DNA of 56,026 nucleotides from WTJD01 sp964225175 (lineage in GTDB: Bacteria; Pseudomonadota; Gammaproteobacteria; Xanthomonadales; SZUA-36), in NCBI GenBank assembly GCA_964225175.1, contig CAXQNK010000074.1, positions 1 to 56,026 on the forward strand, read 5' to 3'. The position numbers and the translations under genes were made by a program. This document shows positions 26,336-35,341 of the stretch, piece after piece (positions within the stretch are counted from its first letter, which is position 1; the number at the start of each line of letters is the position of its first letter). The notes under the pieces are model-generated. The model had not been told where the DNA came from. It did no database searches and saw only the letters and a program-made list of their open reading frames with translations.

Positions 26336-26695
26336 CTAGTCGAGGGCCTGATCGATCACTGAAACCAGATTTTTGTCCAGGTCAAATTTTTCAACGAATC
26401 CAAGGGCACCAGCCCGCATCATCCGCGTCTCAAGATCTGGATCATTGAAGCCGCTAATCACGATAACCTTGGCGCTCGCGTCCATAGCGATCAACTCTTT
26501 GAGGGTGTCTTCCCCGGACATCCCCCGCATGATGTAGTCCAGGGTCACCAGTTCAGGATTGAGCTTGGCATATAGCGCCATGGCATCCCGACCATTGGCT
26601 GCGCTGCCAGCTATTTCATGTCCGCCGTTAGTGATGACCTGCTCCAAGCGCGCGCGCGCGTAAGCCGAGTCGTCAACGATCAGAATTTTAGCCAT
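26336..26695 (-). CDS. Single-domain CheY-like response regulator
   Basis: A 119-residue stand-alone receiver domain. It shows the acidic pair in ILIVDDSAYARARLE, phospho-acceptor Asp in LVTLDYIMRGMSGEDTL, switch region VIVISGFND and the conserved Lys in GALGFVEKFD. There is no output domain, so it acts by protein contact or as a phosphate shuttle. The ATG at 26695 gives the canonical start MAKILIVDDS; an upstream start at 26749 would add 18 residues without family support. It precedes the hybrid kinase and is probably its partner. Confidence 0.93.
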   Translation of the reverse strand: MAKILIVDDSAYARARLEQVITNGGHEIAGSAANGRDAMALYAKLNPELVTLDYIMRGMSGEDTLKELIAMDASAKVIVISGFNDPDLETRMMRAGALGFVEKFDLDKNLVSVIDQALD

Positions 26696-26778
26696 TCGGA
26701 CCCCCGTGCTGTTTCTGACAAAATCCCCAGTGACGACCAATTGGCACATCCGATGACGGAATGGCCAAACTACTTTGT

Positions 26779-26784
26779 AGTATA
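26779..26784 (-). promoter_or_regulatory. Possible -10 box upstream of the response regulator/kinase pair
   Basis: TATACT on the minus strand, about 84 bases before the regulator start, overlapped by a short dyad (ACTAC-TTT-GTAGT). No convincing -35 hexamer was found at 16-18 bp, so this is only a candidate. Confidence 0.3.
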
Positions 26785-26862
26785 GGACGCGAAAAATATG
26801 AAAACCACGTCACTGCGTAATTCCCCCTCCCGACAAAGCATCGCACCCGCTCAGGAGTTCAG

Positions 26863-28341
26863 CTATTGTTCGCCATCCAGCATGTAGTCGGTAATTGCCT
26901 TGAGCTGTTCATCACTGCAGATGTGGCATAAACCTCGCTCTGGCATGCCGCCTGCACCCGCAAAAACCCGTCGGTAAACCACGTCCCTGGGCCGCTTCAA
27001 TACCTCAAACCACGCCGCGCGGTCTCCCAACAGCGGAGCAGAGGCCGCACCCGTGTCATGGCAGCCCGAACAGAACAGGTCGTATCCCAATTGAGCGTCA
27101 AACGGCGGGGTCTCAGAGGCCTGATTTTCGGCTCTGTAGAGGCGATGCAAGCCGGTTGTTTGCCCCAGGATGTAAATTGAGCCGTCGGGGTGAACCTTGA
27201 TATCGCGTATCCGGTCACCGAGTTCGGACAGAAAAGCATGTTCAGAGCGCACCTGTATCCCGTCCAGATCCAGCTTACTGACATGCTGACCTTTCAGCGC
27301 CCCGATCAACACATCACCCTCCCATTCAGGGAACATTGCACCTCTATACACCGTGATCGGCGATGCGGCGATCGAGGGAAGGTAATACCAAATTGGTTGT
27401 CTAAGACCCTCCATGTGGGTCCCGACGCCAATCTTCTCCGTTGTGTAATTGAGTCCATATGTGATGGTCGGCCATCCGTAATTGGCGCCAGCCAGGATGA
27501 TATTGATTTCATCGCCTCCGAGAGGCCCATGCTCAACCTCGAGGAGCGTGTCCGTCACCTGGTCATAGTGCAAGCCTTGTGGATTGCGAACCCCCAATGC
27601 ATAGATTCGATCGTCTATCTCGTGGTCGTCCAGAAACGGATTATCCTCTGGTACAGAACCATCATCTTTGAGCCGCAGGATCTTACCCTCTAGCCGCTGG
27701 CCCTCCTGCGCAAAAATATGATCAGAGCGATCGCCAATCGAAATGAAGAGGAACCCCTCCCCGTCGAATTCCAGCGCACCACCAAAATTAGCGGGCGACC
27801 AGCCCTGTGGGTGACTTGCCACCAACTCTCGCACATCGGCCAATTCCTGGCCGATGAGTACCGCGGATGCAATGACTGTCTGGTAAAAACGACCCGTTTC
27901 CGCATCGCTGCGAACGTAACTGAAATAGATTTTTCGGTTTTCAGGGAAATCCGGGTGGCACTCAATGTCCAGCAAGCCGGTCTGCTCCTTTCCAGATTCA
28001 ATCTTCGGTAAACCTCGGATAGGAATCAGTTCCCGCGTTGACATCCGATAGCGGTTCAGACGTCCCCTGATTTGGGTGAGGAGAAGCTCATCCCGCCCAC
28101 AGAACTCGATGGCCCAGGGCTCGTCAAGGTCTGCAAGGAGAGTTTCAAACCTAGCGTTGCGGATATTAAGCGCTGCCATCGAGGGCAAAGGGCCTTGATA
28201 CTCAACGGGAACACCTGGAGGTGGCGCCGTGGATTTGCCAGGGAACCCTTCACTGCCGGCCAGCATGGCTGTGCTCATGGTGAGCACTAAAGTTGTCACG
28301 CCCAAACGAATTTTGAATGACGGTATTTTTTTTCGTTGCAT
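26863..28341 (-). CDS. Secreted sugar-dehydrogenase-like beta-propeller with C-terminal cytochrome c domain
   Basis: Exported protein related to the PQQ-dependent soluble aldose sugar dehydrogenases (glucose/sorbosone dehydrogenase, YliI type). The signal peptide is RLGVTTLVLTMSTAMLAGS. The propeller shows LDEPWAIEFCGRDELLLT, LDIECHPDF, GGALEFDGEGFLFISIGDR, YALGVRNPQGLHYD and GANYGWPTITYG, which carry the catalytic His/Arg region. From about residue 400 a heme-c domain follows, with CSGCH and a downstream Met in GGMPERG, so electrons probably leave to the respiratory chain through the attached heme. The ATG at 28341 was chosen because it begins the signal peptide; one at 28359 adds six residues. 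Substrate is unknown. The 521-base stretch after the divergent region is a pseudogene. Confidence 0.88.
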   Translation of the reverse strand: MQRKKIPSFKIRLGVTTLVLTMSTAMLAGSEGFPGKSTAPPPGVPVEYQGPLPSMAALNIRNARFETLLADLDEPWAIEFCGRDELLLTQIRGRLNRYRMSTRELIPIRGLPKIESGKEQTGLLDIECHPDFPENRKIYFSYVRSDAETGRFYQTVIASAVLIGQELADVRELVASHPQGWSPANFGGALEFDGEGFLFISIGDRSDHIFAQEGQRLEGKILRLKDDGSVPEDNPFLDDHEIDDRIYALGVRNPQGLHYDQVTDTLLEVEHGPLGGDEINIILAGANYGWPTITYGLNYTTEKIGVGTHMEGLRQPIWYYLPSIAASPITVYRGAMFPEWEGDVLIGALKGQHVSKLDLDGIQVRSEHAFLSELGDRIRDIKVHPDGSIYILGQTTGLHRLYRAENQASETPPFDAQLGYDLFCSGCHDTGAASAPLLGDRAAWFEVLKRPRDVVYRRVFAGAGGMPERGLCHICSDEQLKAITDYMLDGEQ

Positions 28342-28416
28342 TGCTCTACACATGAACAACCCGGTCGTAGCGGATGAAAATCAAATCAATTTATTCAAAC
28401 CCTTTACAGATATATT

Positions 28417-28440
28417 TTTTGTATAGATGTTCGTACAAAA
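28417..28440. promoter_or_regulatory. Inverted repeat in the AT-rich divergent region
   Basis: TTTTGTA and TACAAAA arms with a 10-base spacer lie in an AT-rich 180-base interval between the sugar-dehydrogenase-like gene and the broken fasciclin gene. The size suits an operator for a dimeric regulator, and several AT-rich hexamers around it could serve as -10 boxes for either strand. No regulator was identified. Confidence 0.3.
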
Positions 28441-28522
28441 TTCCACAGCTGATGTATTTATTTCTGCTTATTATTTTTACATTATCTCCCCATTCAACCT
28501 GTTCTCTCATGTGAGGTGACCC

Positions 28523-29043
28523 ATGAAACTCAAAACATCGCTCTGTTTAGTGGCAGAAGCCTGAGTGGCGCCCCCCTTCGCCACCAGTACCGGAACCGGC
28601 TTCGCCACCTGCAATTCAACGCCGATTATCGAATTTGACGGCACCATTGTAGACGCAGCGCTGGCAACCCCGGACCGCAGCACGCTTGTTGATGCCGTGG
28701 TCGCCGCAGATCTGGTTGATACCTTGGCCACGACCGAAAACTTGCCGTGTTTGCACCGACCAACCACGCTTTTGGCGCGATGCCTGCTACGGTCTTGGGA
28801 GCAGCGATCGCAGACATTGGCCTGCTGACCGGTATTTTGCCGGACCACATCGCTTCAGGTTACTACGACCCGCGGAAGTTCATTCTGCCCGTGCGTGTGA
28901 ACACGCTGGCAGATCAGTCCGTATCCATACATCTCAGGGCTGTAGAACAGCGCGTCAAAAATTCCGCGGTCACCTGCACCGGCGTGCAGACCAGCAACGG
29001 TATTGTCTGGATCAATGACAGCGTCTTGATGCTCTCATCCTGA
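28523..29043 (+). pseudogene. Broken fasciclin (FAS1) domain protein
   Basis: A secreted FAS1 protein interrupted at least twice. A good Shine-Dalgarno (GAGGTGA) leads to MKLKTSLCLVAEA, then an in-frame TGA at 28562-28564. The same frame continues with FDGTIVDAALATP and LVDAVVAADLVDTLATTE to about 28738, where an A-run (GAAAAC) needs one extra base to continue into KLAVFAPTNHAFGAMPATVL. That frame runs to the stop at 29043 through HIASGYYDPRKF, VNTLADQSVSIHL and SNGIVWINDSVLM, the end of a FAS1 domain. Another frame near 28560 reads LSGAP, hinting at compensating shifts in the signal peptide. Both suspect sites are near homopolymers, so sequencing error must be excluded before calling real decay. 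Intact, it would be about 170 residues with a possible adhesion role. Confidence 0.75.
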
Positions 29044-29061
29044 TTATGTGTCTCGCTCAAG

Positions 29062-29088
29062 ATCGCCCGCCTCGCGGGCGATTTTTTT
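29062..29088 (+). terminator. Intrinsic terminator after the fasciclin pseudogene
   Basis: Nine-base perfect stem ATCGCCCGC / GCGGGCGAT with a three-base loop (CTC), followed by a run of Ts. It faces the plus strand, 18 bases after the pseudogene stop, and overlaps the stop codon of the convergent acyl-CoA dehydrogenase gene. The intact terminator suggests the pseudogene was recently a transcription unit. Confidence 0.88.
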
Positions 29089-30853
29089 ATGCTCCCAACA
29101 CCGCTGCAAGGCTGGCGACGTTCTCCGCGGCTTCCACCTTGCGCATCAAGCCTTCAGTTTCCGGCAACACCTGTTCCGCAAAAACCTGCGCCAGGGCGAA
29201 TTTGCCCTCAGCCCATTCATCATCTCGCCCCTCCAGCAACAGGCAAATTTCCAGCCAGAACATGCCCACAACTGTGATCGCAAACTGCCGTTGATAATCA
29301 GTAGCTGCGGCCAATGCAGCACACTCATCGTCGACCAACCACGCCCGTATGCAGGCAGTTGATTGCTCCAGCCGCCCCATGGCCAAGCCTATGGCGCTCG
29401 CCACTCCGTCCACGCGGGATTCTGGCACACGGGCCTTCAAACCGTCCCAGCGCGCAATAAGCCGATTGAACAGCCTGCCCTGGTGGAGATCAAGTTTTCG
29501 ACCCACGAGGTCAACGGCCTGCACCTCGTTCGTCCCCTCATAAATCTGAGTAATGCGGACATCCCGAACCAGTTGTTCCATACCCCACTCGCGGACGTAT
29601 CCATGCCCGCCGAAGACCTGTTGAGCCTCCAGGGCGCTGTCCAGCCCCAGGTCTGAGAGGTATGACTTCAGCAAGGGTGTCAAAAGACTGACCCAGTCAT
29701 CTGATTCTTCAACCTGACCAGCATCCTCAGATCGCGCCATGACATCTGCATGGTAACCCGCAAACACCGCCAAGGCGCGCGCACCCTCGACCTGGGCCCT
29801 GATTTTAAGGAGTTTGCGCTGAATGTCCGGCAGGTAGACGATTCGATCGGCTGCCTTACCGGGATCGGGTCTGGGTGCAGGTGCCCTGCTCTGACGTCGA
29901 TCCAGCGCATACGCCAGTGCATTCTGGTAAGCGATTTCGGCCACGCCGAGACCCTGAATACCCACGGCGATGCGCTCGAGGTTCATCATTCGGAACATCG
30001 CCGCCAAGCCACGGTTTTCAGTCCCAACGAGGAGGCCCTGCGCTTCATCGAAGTTGAGCACACAGGTTGCAGAGCCCTTAATGCCCATTTTGTGCTCAAT
30101 GGAAGACGTCGTCACACCATTGCGCTCTGCCGGCTCCCCGTGCTCATCGAGCTTAAACTTCGGAACAAGAAAAAGGCTGATCCCCTTCACCCCCTCTGGC
30201 GCGCCTTCCAGGCGTGCCAGCACCATGTGAATAATGTTCTCAGTCAGGTCGTGATCTCCGGAAGTGATGAAAATTTTTGTTCCGGTAATTCGATAGGAGC
30301 CGTCAGCGCTCTTGCTTGCCCTGGTGGTCAACAATCCGAGATCCGTTCCACAATGCGGTTCTGTAAGGCACATGGTGCCCGACCAGCTGCCCTGCGCCAT
30401 GTTGGGAAGATAGCGCATTTTCAATTCTGAATCGGCTTCTCCGTCAATCAGGTGATAGGCGCCGTGGGTCAGCTCAGCGTAAAGCTTGAACGCCATGTTG
30501 CATGAACCCAGCATTTCATCAATGAGGAACTGGAGCAGCCTGGGAAGGCCCTGGCCACCATGCTCAGGGTGTGCATCAAGGCCAGGCCATCCATTTTCAC
30601 AAAACTTTTTGTAAGCTTCGCGAAAACCAGGCGGCGTGGTGACAATACCCTCAGTGCATTGTGCACCCTGCTCGTCGCCGATCGCGTTCAGGGGCAATAA
30701 TTCACGCGCACAGAATTTTCCGGCTTCTTCGAGTATGAACGCGCAAGTATCCCTGTCCACGTGCTCATATCCTGGCAGCGCAGACAAGGCGTCAATACCG
30801 ATCCACTCCTCCAGAAGAAACATCATGTCCTTGACGGGGGCTTCGTAAATCAC
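29087..30853 (-). CDS. Large acyl-CoA dehydrogenase (about 590 residues, with C-terminal extension)
   Basis: FAD enzyme forming trans-2-enoyl-CoA from acyl-CoA. The 588 residues include the N-terminal domain (FREAYKKFCENGWPGLDA), FAD-binding beta domain (MCLTEPHCGTDLGLLTTRA, YRITGTKIFITSGDHD), catalytic Glu region QIYEGTNEVQAVDLVGRK and the extra C-terminal domain of the AcdC/DmdC-size family. The start is GTG at 30853, giving MIYEAPVKDM, with AGGAG eight bases upstream. An ATG at 30892 would overlap the upstream gene. It directly follows the FadN-type gene in an operon that also holds metY and a cystathionine enzyme. Size and architecture match both long-chain FadE-like proteins and methylmercaptopropionyl-CoA dehydrogenase (DmdC); substrate not decidable here. 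Confidence 0.9.
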   Translation of the reverse strand: MIYEAPVKDMMFLLEEWIGIDALSALPGYEHVDRDTCAFILEEAGKFCARELLPLNAIGDEQGAQCTEGIVTTPPGFREAYKKFCENGWPGLDAHPEHGGQGLPRLLQFLIDEMLGSCNMAFKLYAELTHGAYHLIDGEADSELKMRYLPNMAQGSWSGTMCLTEPHCGTDLGLLTTRASKSADGSYRITGTKIFITSGDHDLTENIIHMVLARLEGAPEGVKGISLFLVPKFKLDEHGEPAERNGVTTSSIEHKMGIKGSATCVLNFDEAQGLLVGTENRGLAAMFRMMNLERIAVGIQGLGVAEIAYQNALAYALDRRQSRAPAPRPDPGKAADRIVYLPDIQRKLLKIRAQVEGARALAVFAGYHADVMARSEDAGQVEESDDWVSLLTPLLKSYLSDLGLDSALEAQQVFGGHGYVREWGMEQLVRDVRITQIYEGTNEVQAVDLVGRKLDLHQGRLFNRLIARWDGLKARVPESRVDGVASAIGLAMGRLEQSTACIRAWLVDDECAALAAATDYQRQFAITVVGMFWLEICLLLEGRDDEWAEGKFALAQVFAEQVLPETEGLMRKVEAAENVASLAAVLGA

Positions 30854-30867
30854 TGGTCTTTCTCCTG

Positions 30868-33192
30868 TCAGTTCCTGAGCGGCTTGCCGCAATCGAGCAT
30901 ATGTCGAATGCGTGCCTGGGTCTCTGGCGTGCGGGCCAAGTGCAGGAAAGCCCTGCGCTCGAGAGCCATAATGTCTTGTTCACTCATCTCGGTTTCAGCC
31001 TCCACATCCCCGCCCGTGACGATCATGGCGATTTGCGTACCCGTGGTCACATCGTGTGGCGTGAGAAAACCTTTTTCCCTGGCATTGACCAGCCAGACCT
31101 GCATCTCCTGCCAGACATCTCGCCCCATCATGGGAATGGGATCGCGACTGGATGTCCGGTAGTGCTCTGCGCTGGCGCGAACCCGGTCGCACGCCAACTG
31201 AAGCAAGCGATCACGATTCATGTGATAGCTGTCTTTCGCAGGCCGGTACATTCCCATGGCTTCCGCCAGCAACGGGCTTGAAGCAGTCTTGCCATAACCA
31301 ATCTGCATGAACGTCTTCCACGCGGCTTTGACATCGTCACCCACTTTTTCCCGATACCGGTAAAGCATCTCCTTGACGCCACCCCCACCGGGCACCACCC
31401 CTACGAGTGATTCGACGAGACCGGTGACCGAATTAGCATGAAAGACCACGTGATCGGCATGCAGAACGACCTCGAATCCACCACCCAGTGACAGGCCCAC
31501 GGGCGCGGCTACTACGGGCACCGGTGAAGAGCGCATAGCCAGCACCGTTTGCTGGAAATGCGCAAGGAATTGATTCAGTCCGTCATAATCATCAGCGTCG
31601 ATGAAACCCAACACGGCCGCAAGGTTCACCCCGCAGGAAAAATGCGACGCATCGTTATGAACCACCAAACCCCTGCAATTCTGACTGGCATGGGTGATCG
31701 CGGCCGCCAACAGATGCATTGAGTCACCGTCCAGCGTATTGGCCTTGGAGTGCCATTCCACTAATCCAATATCGCCGTCAATCACGAAGTAGCTGGCGAC
31801 CCCATTGCTTTCAATGGGCGATAGCCCCCTTCGTTCCTCGCTGAATCGCCTGACACCAGGTGCGTGCCGGATGCCGCGGTAATCACCCGAACTGTCCAGG
31901 TATTGCAGCCTTGCGTTGTCCACGCGATAGAAAGACCGCCCTCTCGCAACGCGAAGAAAAGGTGGCACTGCACGCCCCTCGCGTTCAAGGCGGGCCACGA
32001 AGCGGTCCACGCCAAGTGCATCGATCATTTCGAAGGGCCCGCGAATCCAGTTGTAGCCCAACTTCATGGCGTCATCGACCGCAACGAGAGATTCATTCAC
32101 CTCAGGCACCAAGGTCACCGCATAGCTCAAAGTCCGGGCGAGAACTTCCCAGGCATAATCAGAAGCCCACCCCTCACCGTCAATCAATAAGCCAAGATCG
32201 CCCTGCACTTCCGCCACCTCGGCCACCGCAGGCAGGCAGCGCTCGTAGGGCCGATATTCGAATTTCTCCAGATCCAGTGTTTCCCGCTCCGGACCACTCC
32301 CACTGTCTAATTGACGGTAAAAACCCCCGGAGTCACTCTTGTGACCGACTTGGCCGCTGTCGATCATGCGAGTCATCACCGGAACTTCCGCTGAAACGCG
32401 GTGGAAATCGTCCTCTGGCGGAAGGATATTAACCAGGCTTTTCGCCACATCAGCCATCAGGTCAATGCCGATCAAGTCGTAAAGTCCAAACACGCCCGTC
32501 TTTGGGATACCCATGGGCCGTCCGAAAATTGCGTCGGCCTGCTCCGGTTTGAGGCCCATCTCAAGCGCGACGTGAAGTGCTGTCTGAATAGCATAGACAC
32601 CCACTCGATTGCCCAGGAAACCCGGCGTGTCAGCGCACACGACGATGCCCTTACCAAGCCGCTCCTCGCAAAAACGCTCCAGGGACTCCATGAGTTCAGG
32701 GCGCGTATCTTTGCCCCGAACCAATTCCAGCAAACGCATGAAGCGCACGGGATTGAAAAAGTGCGTGATCGCGAAATCCCTCCGGAATGACAATGGCATC
32801 TCGGCAATCAGCAGGGAGATGGGAATCGTTGACGTATTGGAAGTCACCAGGGAACCGGGTTTTCGAACCTCGTCTATGTCCCGATACAGTGAACGCTTGA
32901 TCTCGAGACGTTCCACCACGGCCTCGGCAATCCAGTCGCACTCACGCAGGCGCCCGAGATCGTCCTCGATGTTGCCAATCGTGATTCGATCAGCGAAATC
33001 CGGATGAAGCAAACCCGGTTGGTCTTCGTCCAGCAAGCGCTCAAGGGCACGCTGCCCCATTGCGTTGCGGTCGTCCCCGGGCACAGGCACATCAAGCAGC
33101 AGCACGGGCACGCCTGCATTCGCCAGTTGGCCGGCAATACCCAATCCCATGGTGCCGGCCCCTATGACAGCGGCCTGTTTGATCTCGTGCAA
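30868..33192 (-). CDS. FadN-type 3-hydroxyacyl-CoA dehydrogenase / enoyl-CoA hydratase fusion
   Basis: Bifunctional beta-oxidation enzyme of 774 residues with dehydrogenase domains first and hydratase last, the order of Bacillus FadN and the reverse of E. coli FadB. NAD motif AAVIGAGTMGLGIAGQ near residue 8, catalytic His in THFFNPVRFMRLLELV, two C-terminal dehydrogenase domains, then a crotonase domain from about 480 with both catalytic Glu residues visible in LGGGFEVVLHADH and TGLVESLVGVVPGGGG. The start is TTG at 33192 with AAGGGAG six bases upstream, giving MHEIKQAAVIGAG. Normally a thiolase (FadA) accompanies it; none is present in this operon. It lies between an alpha/beta hydrolase and an acyl-CoA dehydrogenase. 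Confidence 0.92.
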   Translation of the reverse strand: MHEIKQAAVIGAGTMGLGIAGQLANAGVPVLLLDVPVPGDDRNAMGQRALERLLDEDQPGLLHPDFADRITIGNIEDDLGRLRECDWIAEAVVERLEIKRSLYRDIDEVRKPGSLVTSNTSTIPISLLIAEMPLSFRRDFAITHFFNPVRFMRLLELVRGKDTRPELMESLERFCEERLGKGIVVCADTPGFLGNRVGVYAIQTALHVALEMGLKPEQADAIFGRPMGIPKTGVFGLYDLIGIDLMADVAKSLVNILPPEDDFHRVSAEVPVMTRMIDSGQVGHKSDSGGFYRQLDSGSGPERETLDLEKFEYRPYERCLPAVAEVAEVQGDLGLLIDGEGWASDYAWEVLARTLSYAVTLVPEVNESLVAVDDAMKLGYNWIRGPFEMIDALGVDRFVARLEREGRAVPPFLRVARGRSFYRVDNARLQYLDSSGDYRGIRHAPGVRRFSEERRGLSPIESNGVASYFVIDGDIGLVEWHSKANTLDGDSMHLLAAAITHASQNCRGLVVHNDASHFSCGVNLAAVLGFIDADDYDGLNQFLAHFQQTVLAMRSSPVPVVAAPVGLSLGGGFEVVLHADHVVFHANSVTGLVESLVGVVPGGGGVKEMLYRYREKVGDDVKAAWKTFMQIGYGKTASSPLLAEAMGMYRPAKDSYHMNRDRLLQLACDRVRASAEHYRTSSRDPIPMMGRDVWQEMQVWLVNAREKGFLTPHDVTTGTQIAMIVTGGDVEAETEMSEQDIMALERRAFLHLARTPETQARIRHMLDCGKPLRN

Positions 33193-33209
33193 GGTGAACT
33201 CCCTTGTGT

Positions 33210-34019
33210 TCAGCGAGCAGGATAGTGCTCGAAAATAAAATCCCGTAATGCGGTTCGGCAACGGTCCGGCGCTTCCACCGGCACCATATGGCCACTTTCT
33301 GGAACCCGGGTAACGGTCGGGTTATCGAGCTCAGCAACCAAGGCTGCGGTGGCACGGCGTGGTGCCATCCGATCCATGCCACCAACGATGACGTGCGCAG
33401 GACAGCGCACAGATGCCGCCGCAGCGGGCCCATTGTGATAGGCATCACAGGCCTTCAGGTCCGCTGAGAGCGCTTCAGGCGCATTGGCGCGCATGACGCG
33501 CTGCCCATTTGCCAGCATTGCATTACCCGGCACGGGGCCGAGGTGAAACTGCCCCGACGGACCGAAACCCCAGGACGTCATCATGGCCACCGCCTGGTCA
33601 GGGTGATGCTCCGCCGCGTCAATCAGGCGCGGATTGACGGGAGTCGCCACTCCACTGGCAACGAAGCAGACACAACTCAAAACGTCGGGGTGACGCGCCG
33701 CAAACTCAAGGGCAACGAGACAACCCTGAGAATGACCAACGAGCGCCACTTTGGACACTCCCACGGCATCCAAGAATTCGCGCAGCCAATCTGCCATGGC
33801 TTCGATTCGGTCGAGTGGTGCGCCCGAAGACAGGCTATGCCCCGGAAGGTCAGGTGCAAGAACACCATACCCCCGATAGGCAAAAAAACGCGTGTGCAGT
33901 GCCCAGAAAGTATGATCAAGACCGCTGCCGTGAATAAACACCAAGGCGGGGCGAGTGGCATCGAATGGCACACCACCTGTGCCTGCAAACGTTTTTTCTC
34001 CTCGGACTTCCAGGTACAT
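33210..34019 (-). CDS. Alpha/beta hydrolase
   Basis: A 269-residue hydrolase of the alpha/beta fold. Oxyanion-hole motif FIHGSGLDHTFW, nucleophile elbow GHSQGC with Ser, acid HVIVGGMDRMAP and catalytic His in PESGHMVPVE are all in place. No signal peptide. The ATG at 34019 (MYLEVRGEK) is preferred over a GTG-type start at 34109 that would run into metY. It is 13 bases after metY and 17 before the FadN-type gene, so it belongs to the same operon; a thioesterase or ester-cleaving step feeding or draining the acyl-CoA enzymes is a reasonable but unproven guess. Confidence 0.85.
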   Translation of the reverse strand: MYLEVRGEKTFAGTGGVPFDATRPALVFIHGSGLDHTFWALHTRFFAYRGYGVLAPDLPGHSLSSGAPLDRIEAMADWLREFLDAVGVSKVALVGHSQGCLVALEFAARHPDVLSCVCFVASGVATPVNPRLIDAAEHHPDQAVAMMTSWGFGPSGQFHLGPVPGNAMLANGQRVMRANAPEALSADLKACDAYHNGPAAAASVRCPAHVIVGGMDRMAPRRATAALVAELDNPTVTRVPESGHMVPVEAPDRCRTALRDFIFEHYPAR

Positions 34020-34032
34020 GACTCGACCTGCG

Positions 34033-35328
34033 CTATCCGGCCGCGCGCGCCGCCGCGCGGAAACCCAATTCAAAATCGGCAATGATATCCTCAGGATCCT
34101 CCAGCCCAACCGAGAGCCGAATCATGTCCTCGGTGATGCCGGCGGCGACCAGGGCATCGGCATCAATCCTTGAATGGGTCGTGCTCGCCGGATGAATGAT
34201 CAGGGTTCTCGCGTCACCCACGTTAGCGAGATGAGAGGCCAACTGGACGTTTTCAATGAATGCTTGACCGGCGGTGCGTCCACCAACAACGCCGAAGGTC
34301 ACGATTGAACCCGCACCACGGGGAAGATATTTGCGGGCGCGCTCATGGCTGGGGTGATCGGGCTGGTCGGGATGATTCACCCAGGCCACCTGCTCGTGCC
34401 CAGTCAAAAAATCCAGCACCGCGCGCGTGTTGGCGAGATGCTTGTCCATTCGAAGGGACAAGGTCTCCACACCCTGCAACAGGAGAAAGGCATTCAGTGG
34501 GCTCATCGACGGCCCGATATCACGCATCGCTTCGGCGCGAATACGGGTGGCATACGCACTCGGACCGAACTCTTCCCATAGATTGATCCCGTTGAATGGT
34601 GCATAGGGCTCCGTCAGGGTCGGAAACTTCCCGGATTTGCCCCAATCAAAATTACCACCATCAACCACAACGCCACCGATCGTATTGCCATGACCGCCCA
34701 GCCACTTGGTCAGCGAATGGACTGAAATATTCGCGCCATGATCGAAACAACGGCACAGGTAGGGCGTATTGAAGGTGCCGTCGATCATCAAGGGCAGGCC
34801 ATGATCGCCGGCGAGCCTCGCCACCGGCTCGATATCGAGGATATCTAGGCCAGGATTGCCAATGAGTTCACTGTATACGAGCCGCGTGTTGTCCTGGATT
34901 GCTGCTTCAATGCCGACCAGGTCGGTCGGGGCAACAAAGGTCGTTGTAATCCCGAATCTCGGCAGCGTGTTTTTCATCAGGCTGACGTTACCTCCGTACA
35001 TCTGGGAAGAAGCAACGATGTGATCGCCCTGCTCCAGGATCGCTGTGATGGCGCAGAAGGTCGCTGCCATGCCCGAAGAGGTGCATACAGCCGCGGAGCC
35101 GCCCTCCAGAGCCGCGATTCGTTGCTCCAGCACACCCACGGTGGGGTTGGTGATTCTGCTGTACGCATGACCGCCACGTTCAAGGTTGAATATGGACGAC
35201 GCGGTATCGCTGTCCGGAAAGACATACGAGGTCGTCTGGTAGATCGGCACGGCCCGTGCACCGTACTCCGGATCCAGCGTTTGTCCCGCATGCAGGGACA
35301 ATGTATCGAATTTTAAAAAGTCTGACAT
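34033..35328 (-). CDS. metY: O-acetylhomoserine sulfhydrylase
   Basis: PLP enzyme joining sulfide or methanethiol to O-acetylhomoserine to make homocysteine or methionine. The 431 residues are the MetY length, longer than cystathionine enzymes. Landmarks: FDTLSLHAGQTLDPEYGARAVPIY-like start (FDTLSLHAGQ, RAVPIYQTTSYVF), YSRITNPTVGVLEQRIAALEGG, DGTFNTPYLCR and the PLP Lys in SVHSLTKWLGGHG; the C-terminus has HPASTTHSRID and RLSVGLEDPEDI. It lies 13 bases after the cystathionine enzyme and upstream of the acyl-CoA genes. A metY next to acyl-CoA dehydrogenase genes raises the idea of methanethiol capture. Confidence 0.94.
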   Translation of the reverse strand: MSDFLKFDTLSLHAGQTLDPEYGARAVPIYQTTSYVFPDSDTASSIFNLERGGHAYSRITNPTVGVLEQRIAALEGGSAAVCTSSGMAATFCAITAILEQGDHIVASSQMYGGNVSLMKNTLPRFGITTTFVAPTDLVGIEAAIQDNTRLVYSELIGNPGLDILDIEPVARLAGDHGLPLMIDGTFNTPYLCRCFDHGANISVHSLTKWLGGHGNTIGGVVVDGGNFDWGKSGKFPTLTEPYAPFNGINLWEEFGPSAYATRIRAEAMRDIGPSMSPLNAFLLLQGVETLSLRMDKHLANTRAVLDFLTGHEQVAWVNHPDQPDHPSHERARKYLPRGAGSIVTFGVVGGRTAGQAFIENVQLASHLANVGDARTLIIHPASTTHSRIDADALVAAGITEDMIRLSVGLEDPEDIIADFELGFRAAARAAG

Positions 35329-35341
35329 GGAGGTGTGCCGA

